Shown: positions 24,001 to 37,524, counted from the stretch's first letter. The stretch is DNA of 64,000 nt from Phaseolus vulgaris (GCF_000499845.2 NC_023755.2:37646023-37710022), one strand, 5' to 3'. Notes: generated from the letters alone by a model not told the origin. Numbers and translations are program-made.

Positions 24001-24999
24001 TTTAATCTCCATTTTTCACAGGCATTTGGAGAAGATTTTCTCGATGACAAGCTAAAACCATTTCACAAGTCAGATCCAATTCCTGAAAAAGTATGTTATT
24101 TTATTTTCCGACCATCAATTATGTCCTATTAATTTCTAACGTGTTTCCTAACTTGGTAACAGAATGATGGTGATGTGAAAATAGTAGTTGGGAATAATTT
24201 TGATGAAATTGTCTTGGATGAGTCAAAGGATGTTCTCCTTGAGGTGAAATTTTAACCCTAAACTTTTCGAGTTATATTTGCATCTGCACCTTCATCATGT
24301 TAATTTAATGCTTGATGGACTCAGATTTATGCTCCCTGGTGTGGCCATTGCCAATCACTGGAGCCAATATATGACAAGCTTGCAAAACATCTTCGTAGTA
24401 TCGAGTCTCTTGTAATAGCCAAGATGGATGGAACAACAAATGAGCACCCCAGGGCCAAGGTAAGCCCAGGTTTTAATTGCAAGTATTTGTTACATGCTAT
24501 TGCTAATTATCAATAGAAACGTTATTTAGTGCTAACTCTTGCTAGGTTTTGGGTTTTCAATCCGAATACTCTATTTCTTCAATGAATCCATCTTTAATGA
24601 GTAATGAAAGATACGAGAATTTAATTTTCATTATTGATCTTTTTTCACTTCGCAGCCCGATGGATTCCCCACTCTTCTCTTCTTCCCAGCAGGAAACAAG
24701 AGTTTTGACCCTGTAAGTGAATATTAAGTCAAATTTAGCTATACTAAATATGCTTATGCATATGCTTTTATCATTGGGTAATTAAAAAATATGTAATTGG
24801 TTCACTGCATTTGCAGATTACTGTTGATACAGATCGTACTGTGGTAGCCTTCTACAAGTTCCTCAAGAAACATGCATCAATCACATTCAAGCTCCAGAAA
24901 CCAACCTCAACAACTCAATCCGAGAGCTCTGGCGCCAAGGCGAGCTCCGATGCCACAGAGAGCCAGAGTAGCAATAGTGACGTGAAGGATGAATTATGA
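21075..24999 (+). CDS. PDIL1-4: Protein disulfide isomerase-like 1-4 type, ER lumenal, KDEL-terminated
   Basis: Twelve exons: 21075-21583, 21675-21804, 22257-22422, 22512-22630, 22725-22805, 23488-23574, 23817-23891, 24022-24090, 24163-24243, about 24326-24459, 24656-24712, 24817-24999. Together they encode about 563 residues. A signal peptide (about 1-24) is followed by an acidic stretch with a His run, as in plant PDIL1-3/1-4. The domain order is a-b-b'-a': the first thioredoxin domain has WCGHC (Cys 106 and 109) and the second WCGHC (Cys about 445 and 448). The chain ends KDEL, the ER retrieval signal. It catalyses disulfide formation and isomerisation of secretory proteins in the ER lumen. 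Exon 1 is strikingly C/G-rich compared with later exons. Intron 6 contains a duplication of its own splice donor. Assignment to 1-4 rather than 1-3 is from overall layout only. Confidence 0.93.
23564..23791 (+). repeat. 114-bp tandem duplication spanning the exon 6 / intron 6 boundary of the PDI gene
   Basis: Copy 1 starts at 23,564 inside exon 6 (ATGCTCCAAAAGTAATTATT). Copy 2 starts at 23,678, inside intron 6, with the same word. Similarity continues for about 114 bp with a few substitutions. The last bases of the exon and the GT donor are therefore present twice. Confidence 0.9.
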
Positions 25000-27014
25000 A
25001 GAGTTAAGTAACATTTTTATTTAGAAAACAAAAAAAATCAGATTTATGATGACATAGTGACTGAGGGTGAAATATCAGCTACTTCTTCTCACCCTGGCCA
25101 ATAAAATTGTGGGGACGGATGGGGGGGGCTTTAGATTCAGAAAGGGCACAATTGCAAGGCAACATATGTATTACTATTATCTTCAATTTTTACAACTGGG
25201 GGAATTTTTGGGTTGAGAGACTTCAATAAATTCCCCGCTAAATTTTTCTGTTTTTCTCCGCATTCATGATAGTAAAAAAGTTGCATGTATCGTAGACCTA
25301 CTTGATTGCCTCTGGTTTTCTTCTCTGTATCATCAATATAATGTTGAAGGAAAAATGATAAATATACGCATGGGAACCTCACAGCTCACACGTCCCTTGC
25401 ACAAGGCCATGTAGTCCCAGAAATGAGGATTATATAAGCTCATGGGTGTAGTGCAGAGGCTGTATATAGGCTAATCAGCAATATTGATGACTGATAATTG
25501 AAAATTAATTAGCTGGTGGGCCTCCAGATTTTTTCCCTTAAATATTTCTTCTATATGCATTACTTTTATATATAAAATAGGATAGGTTCATTTGTCAAGT
25601 GTCAAATGCGTAACAACACATCTAAGTACTTTACAGAAAGTAATTTTTGTTAATAGGAGAGTAAAATACCTATTAGGTACTGAAATGTTGGTTTATTGGT
25701 TTGTGAATAATTTATTTTTCCATTCGACTCCTTGAAAAGGTTTTTAGTTGATATTTTAGTTTTTTTTTTTGGAAATCTTAACAAAATTCTAAATCATCCG
25801 TTAAATATATCATGGTGGCGACACTTATCCCATTTTTGGGTGACTCGTGACTGATTTGAGAGAGGAAAGTAAAAGAGAAGGTAAATAAACGGTGTCATGC
25901 CAAAGGGTTGAATGAGAAGGATAAATTAGAAAAAATAGTTGATATCCAGAATAAAAATGAAGGGTGTGGTGTATCCGTGCCAAGTTGAAACTGAGTCTAA
26001 AATAATAATAACATGGATATTTTTTATTTAATTTTTTTTATATTCAGTTATTTCGATTTTTTTTGAAGATATTATTATAATTGATCAATATTTATGCTTA
26101 GAAATACAAGATATTATGATATGTAATTACTTTCTAGCTCCATCTCTGTTAGCAAATCAATAATGCATAAATTATTTTCTCTAATCATATTTTGTATTTT
26201 TTTTAATTTATTGAGTATTATTTCAACAACACATTAGTATTAAGAACCTTTATCTTTTGAGAGATTTATGAGTTAAGAGAAATATTAATAGAGAGATACA
26301 TACACAATGAGTTCACTGTCATTTTTTGATGATGAGAAATAGTCAGAAATTGGAATGATAACTGGATAAGACAGAATGAGTTTGACTATGAAAAAATTTA
26401 TTTCTATTCTCATCTCTATATCTAATATCTAATCAATATGAATTTTTTTGTCACATCATTATTTCTATTTGAGAACGTATATATTTGTATCAGTCACCTT
26501 ATTATTTCAAATAATTATATTAATAAAATATTTTTTATGAAAAATAAAAACCACATTAAAGGAAATATTGTATTATTATTAAGTATTTAATTTTAGAAAG
26601 ATACATGTAGAAGTTATACAAATGATTATTGTAAATACTCCTATTAACATTGTCTTATCATAAAGAAATGATATTAAATTAAAGTTAAAAAAATACAGAA
26701 AGAGAGACAACAATCAAAGTTGAAGAAGATATATGAAGATAAAGAACCATACTCTTAAGAACGAAAAACAACACAAATGATAAGTGTTAAAAGTCATGTA
26801 TAAAAAAAGTTCATAATAAATTTATTGAATTTTCAGACATGTTACACTATACTTAATTTTAGCAATTTAATTTTGTATTTCCTTTATTCAATAAAACTAA
26901 TACTGTAAAGAAAAAGTAATCTTCCACAATATATTTATATAAAAATCTGAAATAGATATAATTATAAAATAATATAGTATGAGGAGTCCATATAATTAAC
27001 ACATTCCTGTTTAG
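25000..27014. other. PDI 3' flank and AT-rich intergenic sequence
   Basis: The first few hundred bases hold the likely 3' UTR of the PDI gene. The remainder is AT-rich with no supported gene. The frame at 25,137-25,382 (-) has no protein-like character. Confidence 0.5.
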
Positions 27015-27388
27015 ACAATTTCTTCCTAGATTATATCAATTCTAACATGAAACTTATAAATTTTCAAAATTTCTAAAATTATTTTTATTTTAAATTTGAA
27101 AATCCGAAATAGTAAATATAATTAAAAAATAAAAATAAAAATACATTCCAGAAGAAATTTGGAACACAAAATTTAAAATGTATTTTGGATAAAAATTTAT
27201 AGAATTCAAAACTGTACTCCGAAAATTAAAATCCAGAATATTTTCAGATAAAAAATTTTGAAAGTAAATTTTATTTTACATTTTTTTTAAATAAAGTTAT
27301 TTTCGTTATTTAGAAAAGGACATTTTTATCATTTTAAACAGTAGATTGGGTGCATGTAATATGGTGGAAAGAGAAATTGTCTCCTGTT
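27015..27388 (+). mobile_element. MITE-like element, copy A of an inverted pair
   Basis: The left tip reads ACAATTTCTTCCTAGATTAT and the right tip, reverse complemented, GGAGACAATTTCTCTTTCC: imperfect terminal inverted repeats about 20-30 bp long. The interior shares many words with copy B read in reverse (for example 'aatagtaaatataatt', 'ggataaaaa', 'gttatttt...atttttgtcattt'). It is non-coding. The element also resembles that at 12,725-13,230. Confidence 0.6.
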
Positions 27389-27452
27389 TATCACTGTTTT
27401 ATCTGGAGAGACTGGGCCTTTCTTTTGGTTTCCATGCGGCCCATTTCCTACC

Positions 27453-27826
27453 AGGCAAATTCTCCCTCCACCATATCAATTCTAACATACACGAATCTGT
27501 CATTTGAAATGACAAAAATCTCTTTTCAAAATAGAAAATAATCTTAAATAAAAAAGAGTGAGAATAAAAATTACTTCTAAACCCTTTTTTTTGAAATATT
27601 ATGGATTTAAATTTTCAAAACACATTTTTAAATTTCGGACTATAATGCATTTTTAATTTTGTGTTTGAAATTTTTTATCCAGCATCTATTTTATTAGTTT
27701 TAAATTATATTTACTATTCCCAATTTGAAAATCTGAATAAAGATAATTTTGAAAATTTTAGAAAATAATAGGGTGTAGATTAAAAGTGATATGGTGCAGG
27801 AATAAATTGTCCACAAACACTATATG
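27453..27826 (-). mobile_element. MITE-like element, copy B, inverted relative to copy A
   Basis: The reverse complement begins GGACAATTTATTCCTGCACC and continues in step with copy A: same internal word order, similar length near 370 bp, moderate divergence. The two copies are separated by about 65 bp of less AT-rich sequence, so the pair could fold into a long hairpin. Confidence 0.6.
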
Positions 27827-28354
27827 CAAAAATTTTAAATGTTGAGACATCGTTCCTATCAAATATGTTAAATACAAAAGTTTTCATAAACTTTCATTTA
27901 TTTAAATTTATGCTACATTTTATTAATGTTCGTCAAAGTTCTTATTACAGTTAGTTTAAATATACATACAAATAAATTTTATCTAATCACTTTATTGTTA
28001 TCATTTATTTAATTAAAAAGATTTAATATGAATAGTTTAGATAATAAGCTATTTTATATACAATAATTTAATAATATAAAAAAGTGAATCCAGAGAATCC
28101 CTTCTTTTAATTTTGCCACTCAAATCAACTTGACGTTTGGGAGACCCGAGAGACGAAGGTTTTTCTTATATGCACACACCAAATATTAATATTAATAAAT
28201 ATTGTTAATATACTACTAAGTATATGTATATATTTTTTTAAATATTTTTCATTTGATAATTCTTTAACAAGTATTTTTCAAATATTCTCATTAGTACTAA
28301 ATACTATATTTCACTATATTCTACTGTGAATCAATTTCTCTCTTCAACCAGTTT
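27827..28354. other. Short intergenic region and promoter of the next gene
   Basis: AT-rich, with no coding region. The 3' end carries the promoter of the gene at 28,428. Confidence 0.5.
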
Positions 28355-28364
28355 TCTATATATG
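28355..28364 (+). promoter_or_regulatory. TATA box of the arabinogalactan-like gene
   Basis: TCTATATATG lies about 65-70 bp before the start codon, a plausible TATA position given a short CT-rich leader. Confidence 0.5.
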
Positions 28365-28427
28365 CAATTTTCATATCAACATTTTCTCTCTTCTTTTTAT
28401 TCCTTTTTTCTTACAAATAATTAATCA

Positions 28428-28808
28428 ATGGCAAATGCAAAATTATTTCCGCTTTCTCTCTTCTTCCTCTCTCTTTCACTGCACCTCGCTCTCTCCGACA
28501 CACCGTCTCCCTCTCCATCTCCGTCACCGTCTGTTCACGCTCCAAATCCTGCCCCCGCCAGCTCTCCTCTAGGTTCACCGTCGCCTTCGCCGGGAAGCTC
28601 TCAGGCGGAAAGTAGCAACGCCGACGAGGATGATAGAGCAGAAAATTCTTCAAGAGGAGGATTGAATTGGTTCAAGAAAGCAGGATTAGTGGTGGGAGTA
28701 ATCGTGGCGGTGAGCGTGATAATAATGGCGGGAATGGTGTACAAGATGCGGAAGCAGAATATGCGACGCTCTCAGTATGCATACGCCGTAAGGAGAGAAA
28801 TTCTCTGA
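28428..28808 (+). CDS. Arabinogalactan-like type I membrane protein
   Basis: A single-exon gene of 126 residues. The signal peptide spans about residues 1-23. It is followed by a Pro/Ser/Ala-rich segment (24-60) with many Ser-Pro and Ala-Pro pairs, the arrangement on which plants build arabinogalactan O-glycans after proline hydroxylation. Next come a short acidic stretch (NADEDDRAEN), a transmembrane helix at about 85-105 and a basic 21-residue tail ending RREIL. Classical arabinogalactan proteins are GPI-anchored; here the basic cytoplasmic tail argues for a true membrane span. It probably sits at the plasma membrane and cell wall interface. The exact family name is not certain. The overlapping frame at 28,667-28,861 is a shadow. 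Confidence 0.82.
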   Translation: MANAKLFPLSLFFLSLSLHLALSDTPSPSPSPSPSVHAPNPAPASSPLGSPSPSPGSSQAESSNADEDDRAENSSRGGLNWFKKAGLVVGVIVAVSVIIMAGMVYKMRKQNMRRSQYAYAVRREIL

Positions 28809-30419
28809 ACAAATTCTTCCTATTATGCTTCTTTTATTCATATGCTATACATCATTTCTAGATTCTTTTAATTTGCTTTCATCTATTTTCCTAAACCATC
28901 ATCATCATTTTCATTTTGCACATTTCGTTTTCTCTTGTTGCTACTTGTAATAAAGATTCTGATTTATACTTTTTTTAAAAATTTAAATTAATCATGTTTC
29001 ATATTTTTTTTCTAACAATATTTTATCATATAAATTGTGAAATATACAGGTTAATGACCCAAAGGAAAAAATTACAAAAATATTATAATAACTAATAATT
29101 ATGAAAAAATATTTTGTGTTGACTAGGGTGAATACCTGCACTTGAGATATTGTTCATTTTGATTTTAGAGTTCCGTCACAATTTTATGTTAAAAGGCATC
29201 TTGGTGGATTAAGGAAAGAAGATGTATTTACTTTTCTTGATCTTAACTCTTAAGCGGTGTGAAATTATTACTAGAGCGAGCCCCCTGTCGAGGGCTAAGT
29301 GAAGAGTTCATCTTTAGAATTTTGTTTCGTCTTAAAAAAAACGGTGTCAATGTTTTGACCTCAAGTTTCTTAAGATGACATCCATCAATAACCACATTCG
29401 AGTATTGTCTGCTTTGAAGATTGAAGTTTTATCACGAAAAGTAGACGTCAAATGTTCTCACTGAGGATGAGATGTCCTTCTTCCGAGGTGTATGTGAATA
29501 TTGTAAGACTCTCCAAATTGTTCCGTCGAGTGGTGATACACTTACAAAAGATTTTCGGACATTCAACTCAGTAAGAATACAAATGATTTTGTATGCAAAT
29601 AATTTTGTATATGAGTAAATGAATAATAAGATAAATCTACTTCTTAAGAGAATTAAGGTATTTATAGACTCAATAAAATGATTACTTTATCTTAATTGTT
29701 GAGTTCACGTTCTTCCTTAAGTGTGTCCTATTATTAAGGTGACTTGACAATTAAGACTGAGTTGTGAGTAATTTGGATAATTATTATCGAACTATAGAAT
29801 CAACTACTGCTCATGGTTTTCATTAATTGATGTATTATAATTTTTTTTATTTAGGTATTGGGTATATATATATTGAAAAATAAAGTAATCGTAAAAACTT
29901 TAAAAGGAAAAAAAATTATTTGATTTTGGCATGTGATATTTTTTATGTAACCAATTTTTATATAATACAGTGATAAATAATACACTATTTAATGGGTATG
30001 AAAGAACTTGAAATAAGTTTTTGCGTGTTAATTTTTCAATTTTTTTTATCAGATAATAAAGAAAAGCAATAATTTTAATGCATTAAATATTAATTTTTAC
30101 TAAGGATTATTTTTTTAATTTCACACAAGAAAAATAGTTTTTTGTGTGTTAAATTAGAAAATAATTTGCTTTTGAATGGATTAAAATTAAAGAAAATATT
30201 TTATCAAATTAGAAAATAATTTTCGTAAAGAATATTAAAATTAAAAAAAGAAAAAGGTTTTAATGGATTAAAACATGCCTTTGAAGTCAAATGACAAGGT
30301 GAAGCTTAAAAAAAATCCTTACTTGATTAAAAATAATTTGCTTTAGTGATGAGCTTCAATATTGAGGTAATTTTACCATAGTGTATATATGACCTGGACG
30401 AACTTCATTTTGCTGAAGC

Positions 30420-30452
<33 letters not shown>

Positions 30453-32452
30453 CAATTTAGCAAAGTTGAATCAAATATCAACTTTATACATATATGCATT
30501 ACTCAAAATTAAACCATATCCTATAAAAAAAATGCCTCACTTTACTTTAAAAATCGTACCAAAACTATTATCAAAATATTATATTATATTTATCCATTAG
30601 AAACACTGAAATAACTTCGAAACTCACAATCAAACTTCCAATTTTAGCAAATATGATAGTAAAATCTTAATCCATTAAAATTTTGAAATTCATAAAAAAA
30701 TATATTAAATGTAAAAGTTCAATCTCTTCTTCCTAAAATACATATTTTTATAATTTCTTTTAATACACATTGCACATAAAGATTTAAAATGTAGTCAAGT
30801 TTACAAATAATTTTTAAGTGCCACAAAGAAATAACTCAACATATCAATCCATAACAGTTAATCAAAAATACAAATTTTAATTCACGTAAGGATTTTACAT
30901 TAATTTACAACTCACAAAAGTCACATAAACCTTAACTAAATTTTATAACAAAATAACTTTTTCCTTATCTTACTTTTCCTATAGTCTACGGAACTAAAGA
31001 TTGAAAAGAAGAAGTCAAGAACACTCAATGAACTCCTTAATCACCTTGAATATTAAAATGATATAAACTAAAAATCTCAAATCTTAGCTCTAACCCAAGA
31101 TTATCCTACTTTCTTACAAAACCTAACCATGCACGTAGCTATAGAATCTAGAGAGATAATGATGAAAATTTGAAGAAATGGGGTATAACATGAATTTACT
31201 TAATACAACACTCAAGATGGAGTTCATTTTAGTGTTTTGTAATGTGAAAAACAAAAAAGGAAATAGGAAGGGTAGGAAATGTTATGGAGCAAAAAGAGTG
31301 AAGGTTGAAGAAGAATGAAAGAAGGAAGGAGGTGGCTAATGTAGTGTTTTTTAGTAAATAAAAGAAAGCTTAAAATGGCAATTGCATCATTTTCTACTCA
31401 CACCCCTCTCTTATCTCAAAGCCCAGTAGCACTAAAAGTCCAGCTATTTATACTTTCTACATCTCGTAACAGAAATATTCCCTATCCTCCTTTTTAACAC
31501 AACTATAATCTTTTTATAAAACTAAAACTAATTTATAAAACTCATACATAACTTAAACACATAATTTATTAAATTAAACATTCAACATAAACTAAATTTA
31601 GCTATCACTTTTTGAATTTATTCACTTATTTTAAGGCACAAAAGTGTCCTTACCCAAAACAAGTGAAAAAATATATATAAAAAAAGATATAATGTTACAA
31701 AAGTATAAAATGTATAAATTTTTATATTTTTTAAAATTAAATTAGGTTATTGATATAGTTTTAAGTTTAATATTATTTTTGAAAGGTGGACCAATTACAA
31801 CTAATTTGATTTGAGCTTTGAAGTGTAAACCTAAGTAGAATCTCATAGTTTATAACGATGCTTTTGGGATGAATAGTCTTTTTTATAAAAAAATAAAACT
31901 AATTTGATTTAGGTTTCAAATAAAACAGGAATTTAATTTATATTTTTTCTATAAAAAATTACGCCATTAAAACTCATAGCAAATATAATTATAAATTTAG
32001 TATTTTATAACTTGTTATTAAATAAAAGTATCAAAAGTCTTTGAAAGTCTTTACAATATTTATACTTGGACTATGTGGTACAAAAAAAAATTGTTTACTC
32101 ATTCAACAAACCAACTAATGAAATCAGTTTTGACTAACTTAATTGATTTGGTTGAAAAGTCAAATTGATGGATTCAAAAGAAATAGAGTCCCCATGATGG
32201 ATATGAAAAACATGTTAATAGCCTAATAGGGACAAATTGGAATATTCCATTGCAAGTTTTATTACTTGTATTATTGATGGGGGCAAAGAAACACTGTATT
32301 GTCCGTATACATGATGTAACTGTCGATTTCCCCGGTCCCAAGATAGATATATTATTTGGTAGAAGAATTTCAAACTATGCTCTGCAACTTAAGCTTTCAG
32401 AATAATTATCTTACAATAATCTTGAATGCCAATCTCAAAATTGAACTCTCTT
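28809..32452. other. Intergenic sequence, AT-rich, with decayed repeat-like segments
   Basis: The 3' flank of the preceding gene runs to about 28,970. Around 29,150-29,700 a stretch of higher complexity looks like decayed transposon or LTR DNA, but no family could be named. An (AT)n microsatellite lies at 30,422-30,450. The region 30,900-31,500 is somewhat less AT-rich but shows no conserved frame. The final bases before 32,453 include the 3' UTR of the HDS gene. Confidence 0.45.
30422..30450. repeat. (AT)n microsatellite
   Basis: About 14 uninterrupted AT units. Confidence 0.95.
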
Positions 32453-35400
32453 TTACTCCTCTACAGGAGGATCCACCCAACGTCCATGCTCTTTTATTAG
32501 ATCGATCAAGGCATTGGTTGCATGCTCCATTTGAATTCCACGCTTCACCACTGTCTGTAATTGTAATAATTCATTGAACATTATGTCAAAATCCATTCAG
32601 TATGCATAGAAAATTGAAAACAGGTTGAGTTTTCTTTTTCATGTTTATAAGCTTTAGTAATCTGGGCATGTAGAATGTTACCTTTCCAACATAGAGATCG
32701 ATCTTCCCAGGAGTGCCTCCCACATACCCAAAGTCTGCATCAGCCATCTCGCCGGGTCCATTTACAATGCATCCCATGATTGCAATCTGATGCAGGAGAA
32801 AGTAAACATATCAAATCAAAGGCATTTCCCATTTTGTTCAGATGAAATTAGTTTGCACTATTGCAATTGGGAGGTAGGAGCATGATGTAGAGAGGAAAGC
32901 ATAAGGTGATTACCGAAACCCCGGGGAGATGTGAAGTCTTCTCCCGAATTTCAGCACTTATTTCTTGAAGATCAAACAATGTTCTGCCACAGGATGGACA
33001 TGAGACATACTCCTGCAAGTTCATATCATGCATATCAATAAATAACATATTTCGTTTTCATAGTCAATCTATGTCTTGTCTGCGCTTGATCTACTTACTG
33101 TCTTTGTATTTCTCATTCGGCAGCCTTGCAACAAATTGAAAGAAGTGTTTCTAATAAATTCAAATTCCTTGTCTGTGGCTTCCAGAAGAAGCCCGTCTCC
33201 AAGCCCATCAACCAGAAGGGCTCCAGCATCGGAACCAGCACCAATTACCAAGTCATCTCTACAAGAAGTAGTGATTAGGATTCATGAGAACTACTTTTTT
33301 TTTTTGCATATTACTATAACTTTAAAAATTACCTGTGAGTGCCATTTGGAAACTGAATGTGGTGAATAACAGGGAAGTTTAGAGAATTGTTGGACAGAAA
33401 CTCAAATAACCTGACACCAATGCAGAGGAATCGCGATTAGAAAATCAAAGAAGCAATGAAGATTAATTTTATGGAATGGAATCGTATATACAAGCAGCTC
33501 GGATAAATTTTGTCACCAATCAATTATGATTTTACTATTTAGTGTTTATCAGTTAAACTCGGAAAGCAAGGTCAATCAGTTATACGAATTGGATTCAGAA
33601 TGCCAGATTGCTGCAAAAAATAGTCATGCATAATTTTCTCACCGCCTAGCTGCATGCAGTCTACTAACTTTGTCTTCTGTGTAAGGCAGGTTGTGGAGAA
33701 TCATAGTAACATCAGCACCTTTAAGAATGTCCAGTTCTTCAAAAGACTCATCACCTCTTACTGACACAACCACGCGTGTCCCTGAGAGATTACCAATTAA
33801 TATAAGATCATACGTGAATTTCAAGTGGACTAGGAAAAGATGTCATCAGATAATCAGAGTAAAAACGGTGTAGATCCCCCCTTTAGCTTTTATGTTAAAA
33901 TTCAAAAGTAAGGGAGCTCTACATTATTTTCAAAACAAGGTCCGATACATGTCGTTAAACTGAAGGGAGGTCCATGTAATTAATTTGGAATCTAAAAGTA
34001 AGGGAAATTGGTCTCAGATAATGAACAGCACCTTGTGGCAAAAGTTTATGAGCTCCTGTAGATAGTTCCTTCAGGTTTACTAGAACCATGGCATTGGGTA
34101 ATGGCTTTGTTAGCTGCTCCGACAAAGGAGTTATAACCCCCATGCTAATATCTACGAGTCTCTTGAGAGCTAGTCGCTGATCACAGTATCCAAAATCACA
34201 AACAGGAAACAAAAATCCAATCGTTACAACTATTGACAAAGCCAAAATAGTTTGAAGGAAAATGAAGTAGATCAAGTAAATGCTTTTATTTAGACTTGGT
34301 TGCCACAGTGGAGGTTCTTACAGCCTCAGCATCATCTACTGGAGGAAGTTCCCGTAATAGAATTGAATCTACTGTTGCCAGATCCTGGACATATAAGGCA
34401 TACTATGTGAAAAACTACTTGTTTAAATCAACAACACATTCATCCATTAAAAGAGAGTAAAAAAAACCTTAAATGGCATGCCAACAATGAGTTTGGCAGC
34501 AAGAGACTTGTAGAGGAGCTCTGGCTTCTGTAAAAATCAGGGAGGGAAAAGTTTTCAGAATGACACTAATAACTATCCACCTCCAAATAAATTAGAAAAT
34601 AAAGGTAATGGAAATGTGACACACATAAACAGATTCGTAGAGAAATCCAGTCAGACAAACAGAAGACAAAACAAGGGAAGAGTTATTAAAATGTTACCTT
34701 TAACTGATCCAAGGAGACTGACATGAGAACAGAACCATCACGGTGCAGGACACCTCTGTAATCCACCTCCTCACCCTGTATGAAGACGGAGATTTCAGTA
34801 ATAAATGTAAGGGTAGTGCTAGAAGAAGGAAGGAAAATATAAATACAATGTTCCTGTTTTTGCATATGGTTTCAAGTATTTTTATAGTTTATAATATAAC
34901 CTCTTTTTGCACGGGCAATTGACCAGATCGGCGCTGGAAGTCAAAATAACGCCTGTTCTTTTCTTCATAAGGTTCCTGATGAAAGTAATGTTATCAAAGG
35001 TAAGTTCTTAGTATTCGAGGATACCAAAATTTAGAAAGTTTAGCCACGTCTTATTGAAGTGTTATTTTGAATCATACCACCCCCTTCTGGAGTTGAGAAG
35101 CTCTCATTCCAAGATTTGCCAACTTTCTGCAAGGATCTATCTCCTCCTCTGGTGGTTCTGTGAGAGAAACCCTAATTGTATCACCCAATCCATCCTAATG
35201 TACAGCATATTGTCAACATACACAGTAAGTCAGTAATGAATACACAGATGGAAAAATACATTTTTTATTAAATAATGCAGTCAATCACGTGCATACCTGA
35301 AGAAGAGTTCCAATGCCAATTGCAGACTTCATCCTCCCATCTTCACCTTCTCCAGCTTCAGTAACTCCCAAATGTAATGGATAATCCCAGCCTTGAACAT

Positions 35401-37522
35401 ACATTTCAGCTACAAGTAAGCGGTATGCCTGAACCATGATAACCGGGTTGCTTGCTTTCATAGAAAAAACAAAATTGTGGAAGTCCAACTTTCGGCATAT
35501 CCTTGCAAATTCAAAAGCAGATTCCACCTGTCCAATCATGACTTAGTAAGAACGACAATTCTGAGGGACACACATGAATACACAAAAAATGCAGATAAGA
35601 GGGGGAAGGACTGCTTACCATCCCCCTAGGAGAATCTCCATAGTAGCTCATTATACGATCGGAAAGACTGCCATGGTTTGTCCCAATGCGCATTGCTCTT
35701 CCATATTTCTTACATTTCTCAACCAATGGTGTGAAAACCTAGCATTTTTTAAAGCTTAAATAGGTTAATAAGTTCATACTCAGTCACAGTATTAGTAATT
35801 AATTCTAACAGGAATTGAAAATAATAAAATAGATTTTCCAGTATCCATGCATCCAGAAGAAAATACAAAAGACAGACATTTCTGGAAATCTTTTGTTTAG
35901 ACTTTTGTTCAACTTCAGTAAAGTCCTATACTCTTTTTTTTCTGGGAAATAAAGGGTAAAGAAGAATCTTGGAACAGAATGATATAGTATTCCAAATCCA
36001 TTTCCTGTATACTCGGTGATTTTTTAAACACACTTACATGAAACATATTATTCCCACATCTTCAGTAAAAAGACTAAGGAGACATACATGTATGAGTGTA
36101 TAACAGAGAAGTACTGATAAATTAACACAATGCATGCTCTTCACTAAAATTTGAGATATAAAATCAACAGATGATTGGCCAAACCTTCTCAATATGCTCA
36201 AGTTCTTTCTGATAGTCGTCTTCTGTGTACTCTAATTGTTCAAATTGAGCTCGTCTATCAGCTGGAGAAGATCAACATCTTGGATTCAGAATGAAAGCCA
36301 ACACTCAGAAAAAAAAATTAAGAAAATAAAATAAAAGAAGTGCATACCAAAATTTCCAGGGTTTACACGAATCTTATCAAAGCATTCAGCTACCCGTAAA
36401 GCAACAGTAGGAGCAAAATGAATATCTGCCACCAACGGTATGTTGTAGCTGGACAAAGATCGATAAGGATCCAGATGAATACATAAATAATATATGCTTA
36501 CAGCATCAACCATGTCCTTTATAATAACTATAATTTAAGCTTACTTTTTCTGTACAAGGGTGTTTTTAATCTCAAAGCATGCATCAGCTTCTTTCTTCCC
36601 TTGAACTGTTATCCGTACAATATCAGCTCCTTTATCTGCTATTCTCATAACCTGCCCATAACAGATAAATCAACATAACTACTCCATCCATTAGGCAGTT
36701 ATATTGAGAAAAATAGATAGGCATAACAGTGTAAATTGGCAAGAAGCAAGAGTTATTAGTGCAAAACAGAAGTAACGGTTGTATAACCTGTTCAACTGTT
36801 CCAGCAATATCCTTAGTATCTGTCGTAGTCATGGTCTGAACTCTTATAGGATGCTCGCTACCAAGAGCCACGTTACCAACCATCACTGTGCTTGTTTTTC
36901 TCCTGACAGTTTTGTGTAATGATTCACAATACTTCTGCCTAGGAACTACGATCAAAATATTATGCAAGGATCAGGTGAACTGAAAATAAAATAATACAAG
37001 GGAAAAATATGTTTTTACTCTATCCAGATCTTAACAGAAATATGTGTTTTGCGTCTCTAACGAGACACCAGAATAGCATTACTTTTGATAAATTGTAGGA
37101 ACTAAAAATGATATTTTTATTGAGCAAAAACCAAATTTTGAACCGTTTCAATGAACCAAAATATTTTCTCGTAGTTAAGCACAAACACCCAAATAGTCTT
37201 GGAGACAACATTTAGGAACTGAAAATTGAAAATTGATGGACGAAAAAAACAATCAAAGCTTTAAACAGTAAACAGAATAGAGCAATATATGTGAAGCTAA
37301 GAAAGCATTCATACCCAAAAGAGGACTTCCTGGGGATGCGGGTTGAAGTTCAACAATATCCTGGCCAGGATTGGAGTTCCTGATAATCGATACCTTTTTC
37401 CTCGAAGATTTCATACTCTTCAAATCGGAAACTCTCACAAAATCAATGCTTTTTGCAAACCCCAGATTGGAATCCCATGTCTTGAGGGAGGAAAACGAAG
37501 TTGGCACAGTTCCGGAAGCCAT
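32453..37522 (-). CDS. HDS: 4-hydroxy-3-methylbut-2-enyl diphosphate synthase (ferredoxin), chloroplastic
   Basis: Nineteen exons, high to low: 37315-37522, 36788-36945, 36545-36651, 36348-36448, 36185-36261, 35619-35738, 35297-35527, 35078-35194, 34901-34975, 34698-34775, 34468-34527, 34322-34384, 34032-34176, 33643-33781, 33333-33410, 33099-33258, 32914-33012, 32682-32786, 32453-32554. All are GT-AG and in phase, giving 740 residues, the usual plant length. It is the GcpE/IspG enzyme of the plastid MEP pathway: it reductively opens MEcPP to HMBPP using a [4Fe-4S] cluster and ferredoxin. The N-terminus is Ser/Lys-rich like a transit peptide. The TIM-barrel part includes VQTMTTTDT and VADIHF. 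The cluster ligands are Cys 644, 647 (CPSC), Cys 678 and Glu 685 (GCIVNGPGE). All expected motifs are intact. Confidence 0.97.
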
Positions 37523-37524
37523 TT

